This document shows, one piece after another, positions 1 through 6,269 of a stretch of 7,427 nucleotides of DNA. The DNA lies in the NCBI GenBank assembly GCA_947178235.1, contig CAMWXQ010000051.1, forward strand, positions 1-7,427. The letters run 5' to 3'. Position numbers and translations under genes: made by a program. Below the pieces are notes generated by a model. That model did no database searches, had not been told where the DNA came from, and saw only the letters and a list, made by a program, of their open reading frames with translations. The stretch's first letter is position 1. The number at the start of each line of letters is the position of its first letter. This DNA comes from an uncultured Muribaculaceae bacterium (lineage in GTDB: Bacteria > Bacteroidota > Bacteroidia > Bacteroidales > Muribaculaceae).

Positions 1-33
1 AGTACCACACAGACGTATCATATTGGTGCTGTA

Positions 34-50
34 CAACCTCTGCGAGGTTG
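34..50. repeat. Perfect 7-bp hairpin, TGC loop
   Basis: CAACCTC (34-40) and GAGGTTG (44-50) are perfect reverse complements around a three-base TGC loop. No T-run follows on either strand, so it does not look like a standard intrinsic terminator. It may be a processing or 3'-end stabilising structure for a transcript from either side, or part of the hairpin-rich block up to 257. Bases 1-33 show nothing I can name. Confidence 0.6.
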
Positions 51-72
51 GATGTTAATATAGGATAGATGT

Positions 73-111
73 CCCCAGTGAGGTCTCCGCTTCGCTGCGC
101 CCACACTGGGG
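73..111. repeat. Inverted repeat, 8-bp stem, 23-base loop
   Basis: CCCCAGTG (73-80) pairs perfectly with CACTGGGG (104-111). The loop (81-103) is GC-rich and contains the string CGCTTCGC, echoing the TTC loops of the tandem units to the right. No poly-T tract flanks the stem. It lies about 145 bases past the stop codon of the leftward regulator gene, so it could form the 3' end of that transcript, but this is inference. It could equally be a member of a dispersed REP-like family. Confidence 0.55.
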
Positions 112-124
112 CTTCGGGTGTTGT

Positions 125-257
125 GCCTCTTCGAGGCATCTATGGCCTTCGGCCATGGCGGCTGACGCGTGGGGGCCTCTTCGGGGCATCTATGGCCTTC
201 GGCCATGGCGGCTGACGCGTGGGGATCCTCTTCGAGGCATCTATGGCCTTCGGCCAT
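125..257. repeat. 2.6-copy tandem repeat of 50-51 bp units, each with two TTC-triloop hairpins
   Basis: Units begin at 125, 175 and 226. Each starts with a short hairpin, GCCTC-TTC-GAGGC (125-137), repeated at 175-187 with GGGGC and at 226-238 with the outer pair lost. ATCT follows, then a second hairpin ATGGCC-TTC-GGCCAT (142-156, 192-206, 243-257). Units 1 and 2 continue with a shared tail (from 157 and 207) containing GACGCGTGGGG. Unit 3 has no tail: it stops at base 257, where the regulator's stop codon (257-259, minus strand) begins. In unit 2 the A-to-G change leaves a U.G pair in plus-strand RNA but a C.A mismatch in minus-strand RNA. The near-identity suggests recent duplication or active homogenisation. 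There are no unique spacers, so it is not a CRISPR array. No open frame here looks like a real gene. Confidence 0.85.
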
Positions 258-2782
258 CAAGCTATGCTCTCGCCGCGTTCGAGGCCCATTTTCTTGCGGA
301 GGCGGTAGCGCATGGTTTCGACGCCGCGGACGCTGATGTTGAGCAGGGGGGCTATCTCTTTGGTCGAGAGGCCCATCTTGAGATAGGCGGCGAGGAGACG
401 TTCGTTGCGGCGCAGCTCGGGGTGTTTCTCGGCGAGTTTCTTGATGAATCCGTCGTTCACGAGGTCGAATTCTTCTTCGAATCGCCGCAGTATGTCGTCG
501 CCGCTGATGTTGTCCTCGATCTTGTTGCATACCACGGCGAGGCGGCGCCGCGTGTCGGTGGGGTTGAGGGTCGAGGCGGAGAGACATTCTTTGAGGTCCT
601 CCTTGATTTCGGTCAGAATCTCGTTCTTGCGGGTGATGTTGAGCATCGAGTTTGCGAGCTCGCTGCTCTTGTGGCGCAGGGCCAGGTCGAGTTTCTCCTT
701 TTCGAGGGTGTCGATCTCGCTTCTGAGGCGTTTCTCGGCCTGTTCCTCGCGGGTGATTACGCGCCGCCTCTCGATCCGCACGAGTAGGATGGCGAGGGCG
801 CACAGGAGCAGGGCGTAGACCGCGAGGGCCACCCATGTGCGGTACCACGGCGGGAGGATGACGAATTCGACGCTGTCCGTGGCGACGGTGCCGTCGGCGA
901 AGGTGGCCTCGACCTCGAAGAGATACCGCCCCTCGCGCAGGTCGGTGTACTCCTTCATCCCTATCGGCGTGGGGGCCGACCACTCGTCGCCGTCGAGGCG
1001 GCAGCGGTACATCACGGGCCCCTCGAATCCAGAGGCTCCCGCGGCGAACTCCATCCTCAGTGTGTTCTCGCCGTAACTGATGCGCGGGATGGCCCGCGTG
1101 CCGAACGGCGAGGAGGCGTACACCGCCGTGTCGGCGGGGAAGACGGTGATTTTCTCGACCGAGACGAATCTGTGGCGCCCCTTGCGCGACCTGTCGCGCA
1201 GCCCGAAGCCGTCGATGCCTGGGAGGATGGCGAATCGGTCAGTGATGTCGATCTCACTGTCGGGCATCGTGGCCGTGTCCGCCGCCTCGGTCTCCTCGGC
1301 CTCGGTCAGCGACTCGGAGAGGCGGTAGGAGGATGACCGGCCCGAAGTGGGGTTGAGCAGTGTGAGCGTCCGCGTGGCGGGGTCGTAGGCCATGTGGCGC
1401 GCCCCGCGGGTGATGCCCGAGACGGGGACGGCGCTCCACACGCCGCCGTCGCGGGTCATGAGCGAGACCCCCTCATAGTCACCTATGAGGTATCGGTCTG
1501 CGCCCGCGGTGGCCGCCGACCATACGCCCGAGAGCCCCGTGACCCTCGCGGCGCGTCCGTCGGTGCCGAGGAGGTAGACCCCCTTGTCGTGGAGCATGAG
1601 GATCTCACCGCGGGTGCCTCTGAAAATCTTCCATACGGGCCCGGGTGGAATCCCCCCGACGGCCGAGATCTCGGTGTGCGAGCCGTCGCAGACGGCGGGC
1701 CACGCCGTACGGTAGAGGCCGCGGTCCGTGCCGAGATAGAGGCGGTCGCCGTCGGGGAGGGCCGAGTAGCCGATGCCGTACGACATGGGGGCGCGGTAGA
1801 GGTCCGAGACGGGGTGCATGAGCTCGACGCGGCTGACGCCCCGGCTGAGGCCGGCCCACAGATTGCCGTCCGCGTCGAAGGCGGCGCACATCACCGTGTT
1901 GGTCTGCAATCCCGAGAGCTCGTTGATGACCCTGGCCCCCTCGCCCGACAGGCCTGTGGTGACGATGCCGCTGTTGATTGTCCCTATGGCGAGGGTGTGG
2001 CCTTGTGTGGCGAGGCAGTTGACGACGTCGGCGTCGAGGATGCGGTCGGCCTCGGTCTCGAAGCGGGTCAGCCGGCTGCCGTCATGGTAGTATATGCCGT
2101 CGGTGGCGGTGGCTATGAGCATCCCGTCCTTGAAGGGTATCATCGCGCTCACTCTCTTCCCGCGCAGGGGGGCGCACCCCTCGGCCTCGCTCATGGTCCC
2201 GTCGGCGAGGGCGAGCACCCCCGACGAGGCGGTGCCGAGCCACAGGGCGTCCCCCATCATGGCCGAGCAGTGGATCTTGTCGGGCGACGGGGTCAGCACC
2301 GGGGCGCCGTCACCGAGGGTCAGAATCAGATTGTCGGCGCGGAAGATGGTCCAGTCGCCGAGGGGGTAGATGTCGAAAACATTCCCGATGTCGCGCATCG
2401 CGGGGGGCATGGTGTCCGAGATGCAGTGGTACCGAAGGCGTCCGCAGGGGTCGGCCGCGAGGTAGCCGTACTCGTTCTCGCCCCCGACGTAGATGCGTCC
2501 CTCCCCCTCGGCGACGGCCACGGAGCGCGCCTCGCCGCGGTTGAGGAGCGGGTAGAGTTCCCATCGGTCGCCGTGGCAGGCGAGCACGCCGCGCTCGTCG
2601 GCAAAGAATGTACGGTCGCCGAGGGTGGCAACCTTCCATGTCGCGGCGCCGCAGCCGGTCTCGCTCCCGAAGTTCTCGATCTTCGGGAGCCACGAGTGTG
2701 ACGGGGTGGCATAGAGGTAGTCTGCCGTGACGAGGAGCAATGCCGCGAGGATGCGCGCGGCGAGGGTGTTGAAGTATTCCAT
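257..2782 (-). CDS. Membrane-spanning one-component regulator (beta-propeller sensor, Y_Y_Y, TM, LuxR-type HTH)
   Basis: Predicted sensor-regulator of 841 residues that links a periplasmic ligand to transcription without a kinase. Seen in order: a signal peptide or first membrane segment (about 1-25, hydrophobic core ILAALLLV); a beta-propeller region (about 35-530) with repeated reg_prop-like blades such as DADGNLWAGLSRGVSRVE and LYLGTDRGLYRT; a Y_Y_Y domain (about 575-642) with Tyr592, Tyr612 and Tyr620, followed by the usual PPWYRTW; one membrane helix (about 647-668); a charged, probably coiled-coil linker (about 670-735); and a LuxR/GerE-like HTH (about 790-835, GLSTKEIAPLLNISVRGVET). 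No H-box, ATPase or receiver domain is present, unlike the hybrid two-component systems with the same sensor. An in-frame ATG lies 30 bases upstream (2812), but the promoter -7 box sits between the two ATGs, and translation from 2782 starts directly with the hydrophobic leader. It is divergent from the esterase operon, its likely target (inference). The ligand is unknown. Confidence 0.9.
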   Translation of the reverse strand: MEYFNTLAARILAALLLVTADYLYATPSHSWLPKIENFGSETGCGAATWKVATLGDRTFFADERGVLACHGDRWELYPLLNRGEARSVAVAEGEGRIYVGGENEYGYLAADPCGRLRYHCISDTMPPAMRDIGNVFDIYPLGDWTIFRADNLILTLGDGAPVLTPSPDKIHCSAMMGDALWLGTASSGVLALADGTMSEAEGCAPLRGKRVSAMIPFKDGMLIATATDGIYYHDGSRLTRFETEADRILDADVVNCLATQGHTLAIGTINSGIVTTGLSGEGARVINELSGLQTNTVMCAAFDADGNLWAGLSRGVSRVELMHPVSDLYRAPMSYGIGYSALPDGDRLYLGTDRGLYRTAWPAVCDGSHTEISAVGGIPPGPVWKIFRGTRGEILMLHDKGVYLLGTDGRAARVTGLSGVWSAATAGADRYLIGDYEGVSLMTRDGGVWSAVPVSGITRGARHMAYDPATRTLTLLNPTSGRSSSYRLSESLTEAEETEAADTATMPDSEIDITDRFAILPGIDGFGLRDRSRKGRHRFVSVEKITVFPADTAVYASSPFGTRAIPRISYGENTLRMEFAAGASGFEGPVMYRCRLDGDEWSAPTPIGMKEYTDLREGRYLFEVEATFADGTVATDSVEFVILPPWYRTWVALAVYALLLCALAILLVRIERRRVITREEQAEKRLRSEIDTLEKEKLDLALRHKSSELANSMLNITRKNEILTEIKEDLKECLSASTLNPTDTRRRLAVVCNKIEDNISGDDILRRFEEEFDLVNDGFIKKLAEKHPELRRNERLLAAYLKMGLSTKEIAPLLNISVRGVETMRYRLRKKMGLERGESIA

Positions 2783-2789
2783 GGGTGGG

Positions 2790-2820
2790 CAAAGATAGCG
2801 ATTATCTTCCATAATCCCAA
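2790..2820 (-). promoter_or_regulatory. Bacteroidota-type promoter of the regulator gene, near-leaderless
   Basis: Read on the minus strand, TTG (2820-2818) is followed after 20 bases by TATCTTTG (2797-2790), an exact match to the Bacteroidota -7 consensus TAnnTTTG at a usual spacing. Only seven bases (CCCACCC) separate the -7 box from the ATG at 2782. Transcription starting a few bases after the box would leave almost no 5' leader. This favours 2782 over the upstream ATG at 2812, which would lie outside the transcript. Confidence 0.7.
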
Positions 2821-2860
2821 GCCCCGATAGTCCACAATCAGTCCAATAATGGCTGATATA

Positions 2861-2882
2861 GCGAAAATTAAGCGAAAATTAA
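2861..2882. repeat. Perfect 11-bp tandem duplication in the divergent control region
   Basis: GCGAAAATTAA occurs twice back to back (2861-2871 and 2872-2882), about one helical turn per copy. It is AT-rich, in contrast to the GC-rich genes around it. It lies about 65 bp upstream of the regulator's -7 box and about 85 bp upstream of the esterase operon's -33 box. It could be a protein-binding site, an UP-like element or simply a slippage duplication; the sequence does not decide. Confidence 0.7.
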
Positions 2883-2940
2883 GTGCAACCCTTCTCCAAC
2901 CCGTTGCTGGGTGTGAATCGCTGAGGTTCAGATATGAAGT

Positions 2941-2974
2941 ATGATTGACGTAATCCGAAACCATGATTGACGTA
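2941..2974 (+). promoter_or_regulatory. Candidate operator: 12-bp direct repeat at 22-bp spacing
   Basis: ATGATTGACGTA occurs at 2941-2952 and again at 2963-2974. The start-to-start distance is 22 bp, about two helical turns, so both copies face the same side of the DNA. Two of the next three bases also match. The downstream copy contains the TTG of the -33 box (2967-2969), and the upstream copy sits about 55 bases before the predicted transcription start. This layout fits tandem binding by a transcription factor; the divergently encoded LuxR-type regulator is the obvious candidate (inference). A six-base partial match (TGATTG) occurs on the minus strand at 2840-2835, just upstream of the regulator's own promoter, and may be chance. 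Confidence 0.6.
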
Positions 2975-2996
2975 TTCGAGAAAGGGGATATATTTG
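2967..2996 (+). promoter_or_regulatory. Bacteroidota-type promoter of the esterase operon
   Basis: TTG (2967-2969), a 19-base spacer, then TATATTTG (2989-2996), an exact match to TAnnTTTG. The predicted transcription start is near 3000-3003, giving a leader of about 55 bases before the ATG at 3057. The stretch just before that ATG is A-rich with no Shine-Dalgarno sequence, as is usual in Bacteroidota. The -33 box overlaps the downstream copy of the direct repeat, so binding there could affect polymerase directly. Confidence 0.75.
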
Positions 2997-3002
2997 GCGG
3001 AA

Positions 3003-3029
3003 GCCCCGACCTTGTTGTAACTTCGGGGC
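3003..3029 (+). other. 5'-leader hairpin of the esterase operon mRNA
   Basis: GCCCCGA (3003-3009) pairs with TCGGGGC (3023-3029), a GC-rich 7-bp stem around a 13-base loop. It would sit at or within a few bases of the predicted 5' end of the transcript, a position that often protects mRNA from decay. There is no T-run after it and no room for a large aptamer, so neither an attenuator nor a riboswitch is supported. AAGCCCCGA (3001-3009) also occurs at 2819-2827 in the regulator's promoter, so a DNA-binding role is an alternative. Confidence 0.5.
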
Positions 3030-3056
3030 AGAAACCAAAAACAATACCATCTTCGA

Positions 3057-6000
3057 ATGAAAAGAAAAATCCTAAGCATCGTCGGAGCGGCCCTCCTCGC
3101 AGGATCGTGGTCACTCTCGGCCAAAGAACTCCAACAGTTCATCATCAACGGCCAGTCACTCTCGACCGGCCACCAGTCATGGCCCGTAGTGTCGGTGGAG
3201 AATGTCCCCGGCAACTATATGATAGGCAACGAAATCTGGATCAACGCCGGTGTCGGCTATGACCACAACTACAACGGCAAGGGTGACTGGGTGATCCGTC
3301 CCCTCGTCGGCACCATGAGCGGAGCCTTCAGTGAGCACGACAACAACTCGCGCAACGGCGGCGCCGTGGCCGAGTGCCCCCTGCTCGGAGCGGTCAACCA
3401 CATGCAGCTCACCTTCCTCACAGGCAAGAACCAGGACATCCTCGCCACATCGGTGGGTGTGAGCGGCGCCGCCGTCGAGGAGCTCTCCAAGGAGTGTACC
3501 CAGCGCAATTACTATGGCCACTTCCTCGAATCCGTAAAGCAGGCAGCCCAGGCGAGCCGCACCGCGGGGTATGACGCCATCACCTGTCCCGCAATCTTCT
3601 GGATGCAGGGCGAGTTCAACTACTCGGTGAAGGACAACCATGCAGGCCTCAATGCCGGCGAGGACAACTGTACCGACAAGAAGACCTACAAGGCTCTGAT
3701 GATCAAGCTCAAGGAGAACATGCAGCAGGACATCATGGCCAACTACGGTCAGGCCAAGGCTCCGGTGTGGATCACCTACCAGACCGGCGGCCAGTATGTC
3801 CGCGACCGCCTCACAATCGCCATGGCTCAGCTCGAAGCCGCCAATGAGAGGGAGGACATCATCATGGCCGGCTCCCCCTATCCCTATCCCGACCGCGGCG
3901 GCCACCTCGACGCCAACGGCTACAGATGGTTCGGCGAGATGTTGGCAAAGGCCTATTATAAGAGCCAGGTGCTCGGCGAGAAGGTCGTGGCTATGCAGCC
4001 CCGCCGCATCACCCGCGAGGATGGCGGCAAGACCATCCGCGTCAAGTACTATGTACCCGTGGGCCAGATGGTATTCGACACCAATCTCCTCCCCAAGATC
4101 AAGAACTACGGCTTCAACGTATATCTCAACGGCTACGGCAGCGGTGCCCGCCGTAACATCCAGTCGATCACTATCGATGGCGACGACGTGGTGATGACCT
4201 TCGACCAGCCCCTCACAGGCAAAGTCATCGTGACCTACGGCGACCCCCTCGCACTGATCGAGAACCAGCCCGCAGGCCTCAACCATCTCCAAGGCCACGG
4301 CAACCTCCGCGACAGCGACCCCTATGAGAGCGCCCTCACATACGTCGACCTGGACGCCAAGAATCCCGACGGCAGCTATGTCTACTCGCGCCACGAGACC
4401 GAGACCCGCCTGCGCCCCGACTATGAGCCCAAGGATGCCGACGGCAATGTCATCTACGGCAAGCCCTATCCCCTCTACAATTTCAGCGTAGCCTTCCTCT
4501 ACACCCTCGACAAGAAGACCGACGTACTCGAAATCCTCGACGACGAGCTCAATCCCCTCCCCGTCGAGGAGCATGAGCCCGGCACTATGGACGTAGCCTA
4601 TGTATCGGCCTCCGGCAGCGACGCAGCCGCCGGCACCGAGGATGCCCCCTTCGCCACCCTGAACAAGGCGGTCGCCTCCGTGAAGCCCGCCAGCGGCACT
4701 GTCATGGTCTCCGGCACCATCGCTGTCGAGGACGAGCTTGACCTCGAAGACTATACCCTCCTCACCATCAAGGGTCTCGGTGACGACGCCGTCATCGACG
4801 GCGGTGGCCTCACCCGCCTCGCGCAGACCGAGAAGACAAGCCTTTCGCTCGCGAACATAACCTTCGCCAACTTCTCGGCCAACGGTGCTGGCGGCGTGTT
4901 CGCCATGACCGGAGGCGACTTTGTGGCCAACGGCGTGACATTTGAGAACAACACCACCTCGCGTATGGTGGATGACAACGGCGGTGCCCTGTGGTTCAAG
5001 AACTGCGGCGACGTCTCCCTCACCAACTGTACATTCTACAACAACAAAGCCTTCCTCGGTGGTGCCATCTATCTGAACAACACCAAGCAGTTCACAGCCA
5101 AAGGCTCGCGCTTCGAGGAGAACAAGGCCGCCAAGAACCCCGCAGAGGGAAACAACAACTCGCGCGGCGGCGCCATCTCGATGGTCAACACCTCGCTCGA
5201 CTGTGACGACTGTGTGTTCGTCCGCAACGAGTCGACCAACAACCAGTGCGGCGCATTCCAGATCGCATGGGGTAACGTTGAGAATCAGCACTTCACCCTG
5301 CGCAACTGCGACATCCTCGATAACAAGGCTCCCAGGGACCACGGCGGCGTGCTCGTGGCCGAGAATGCCGGCCAGAAGGGTTTCCAATACAACTTCATCA
5401 ACTGTACCATCGCGGGCAACACCGCCAGCGGATGCGGCAGCGTGGCATGGGTACACAACGACGGTAACGGTTCGCCCACACAGACCCTGAACTTCTACAA
5501 CTGTACCATCACCGCCAACCACAGCACCGGCAACACATATCACAACACAATCCTGCTCTGGGGCTCGGACATCAAGACCAACCTCGTGAACACCATCCTC
5601 GAAGGCAACACCGCCGGCAACAGCAAGGAGTATGCCGACATCCACGCCGGTGAGTACACCACAGCCAAGAGCGCGAACATCACTCTGACACGCTCTGTCC
5701 TCGGCAAGTTCCACACCTTTAAGCAGGACGAGACCGCCGGTCAGGAGCGCGGTGTCCCCGTATGCGATGAGCACTCGCAGTTCAACATCTCTCCCGACAA
5801 TGTATCGCAGGGCGAGGCTAACTATGCCGGCATCATCCCCTCGGATGAGAACAACTCCTTCATCTTCAAGGATGCCGATTCGAAGGGTATCGGCATGGGT
5901 GACGACTCACTGCTCGCCTCCAAGTTCGGCGTGACAACCGACCGCTTCGGCACACCCCGCACCACCAACTCGATCGGCTCGGTCGAGACCACCTACGGCA

Positions 6001-6248
6001 CTTCGGGCATTACACCCGTGACCGCTCCCTCGCGTGACTTCAACCTCACCGTCGACGGCGACATCCTCACCGTCTCCGCCGAGGGCAAGATTACTGTACG
6101 CGTCTACTCCGTCGAGGGCTACCTCCTCGGCACCGCCGCATCGGCCGAGGGCTCGGTAGACTTCTCCCTCGCCTCGCTCGGCCACGGCATCCGCGTCATC
6201 AGCGCCGAGACCGCAGCCGGACAGGCTACATCCGTCGTGAAACTCTAA
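3057..6248 (+). CDS. Secreted SGNH esterase / beta-helix fusion with C-terminal sorting-like domain
   Basis: A 1063-residue multidomain protein, probably an extracellular or surface carbohydrate O-acetylesterase. Signal peptide about 1-22 (cleavage near SLSA/K). SGNH domain of the sialate-O-acetylesterase type about 25-305: nucleophile Ser34 in NGQSLSTG, a possible oxyanion block at SGAAVEEL (136-143), WMQGEFN (182-188), and His283 in DRGGHLDANGYR. The nearest Asp, Asp279, makes DxxxH rather than DxxH. A probable beta-sandwich follows (about 310-400), then a charged linker. A right-handed beta-helix covers about 512-975. It opens with YVSASGSDAAAGTEDAPFAT, has coils with repeated Asn-Cys steps and GGA(I/V) turns like polymorphic outer-membrane-protein repeats, and closes with GTPRTTNSIGSVE, as in choice-of-anchor beta-helix proteins. 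The last 70 residues resemble a T9SS type A sorting domain. It is first in an operon with the esterase 21 bp downstream. Substrate is unknown; the helix may bind glycan rather than cleave it. Confidence 0.88.
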   Translation: MKRKILSIVGAALLAGSWSLSAKELQQFIINGQSLSTGHQSWPVVSVENVPGNYMIGNEIWINAGVGYDHNYNGKGDWVIRPLVGTMSGAFSEHDNNSRNGGAVAECPLLGAVNHMQLTFLTGKNQDILATSVGVSGAAVEELSKECTQRNYYGHFLESVKQAAQASRTAGYDAITCPAIFWMQGEFNYSVKDNHAGLNAGEDNCTDKKTYKALMIKLKENMQQDIMANYGQAKAPVWITYQTGGQYVRDRLTIAMAQLEAANEREDIIMAGSPYPYPDRGGHLDANGYRWFGEMLAKAYYKSQVLGEKVVAMQPRRITREDGGKTIRVKYYVPVGQMVFDTNLLPKIKNYGFNVYLNGYGSGARRNIQSITIDGDDVVMTFDQPLTGKVIVTYGDPLALIENQPAGLNHLQGHGNLRDSDPYESALTYVDLDAKNPDGSYVYSRHETETRLRPDYEPKDADGNVIYGKPYPLYNFSVAFLYTLDKKTDVLEILDDELNPLPVEEHEPGTMDVAYVSASGSDAAAGTEDAPFATLNKAVASVKPASGTVMVSGTIAVEDELDLEDYTLLTIKGLGDDAVIDGGGLTRLAQTEKTSLSLANITFANFSANGAGGVFAMTGGDFVANGVTFENNTTSRMVDDNGGALWFKNCGDVSLTNCTFYNNKAFLGGAIYLNNTKQFTAKGSRFEENKAAKNPAEGNNNSRGGAISMVNTSLDCDDCVFVRNESTNNQCGAFQIAWGNVENQHFTLRNCDILDNKAPRDHGGVLVAENAGQKGFQYNFINCTIAGNTASGCGSVAWVHNDGNGSPTQTLNFYNCTITANHSTGNTYHNTILLWGSDIKTNLVNTILEGNTAGNSKEYADIHAGEYTTAKSANITLTRSVLGKFHTFKQDETAGQERGVPVCDEHSQFNISPDNVSQGEANYAGIIPSDENNSFIFKDADSKGIGMGDDSLLASKFGVTTDRFGTPRTTNSIGSVETTYGTSGITPVTAPSRDFNLTVDGDILTVSAEGKITVRVYSVEGYLLGTAASAEGSVDFSLASLGHGIRVISAETAAGQATSVVKL

Positions 6249-6269
6249 GGCAAAACGGCACAGTAGATT

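Noticed and set aside
34..111. Intrinsic terminators
   Set aside because: Both stems are good, but neither strand has a T-run after them; I list them only as hairpins.
125..257. CRISPR array
   Set aside because: The units are near-identical throughout, with no unique spacers, and no cas genes are present.
155..787. Plus-strand frame starting inside the tandem repeat
   Set aside because: It reads the repeat units (RGIYGLRP twice) and then the antisense of the regulator's 3' part. The repeats are better explained as hairpin DNA/RNA than as peptide.
257..860. Histidine kinase or receiver domain in the regulator
   Set aside because: After the membrane helix only about 170 residues remain, a coiled-coil linker and an HTH, with no H, N or G boxes and no phospho-acceptor Asp pattern.
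18..983. Minus-strand frame through the repeats and the regulator's 3' end
   Set aside because: It is out of frame with the regulator, extremely Arg/Pro/His-rich, and a typical shadow of GC-rich sequence.
1394..2701. Plus-strand open frame of 435 codons opposite the regulator
   Set aside because: It is antisense to the beta-propeller coding region, rich in Ala/Gly/Val/Arg, with no domain or plausible start context.
2783..2812. Upstream start codon for the regulator at 2812
   Set aside because: The -7 promoter box (2797-2790) falls between this ATG and the one at 2782, and the extra ten residues would put a polar stretch before the leader.
3003..3029. Riboswitch in the esterase operon leader
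   Set aside because: The leader is only about 55 bases with a single simple stem and no alternative pairing or terminator.
3177..5774. Very long minus-strand open frame (865 codons) opposite the large esterase
   Set aside because: It is antisense to a protein with clear domains. Its Val/Gly/Ala/Glu-rich make-up is what GC-rich codon bias produces on the opposite strand, and no signal peptide or motif is visible.
4590..5981. Pectate-lyase or other polysaccharide-lyase activity of the beta-helix
   Set aside because: The fold resembles such enzymes, but I see no lyase catalytic motif; the coils look more like polymorphic outer-membrane-protein repeats.
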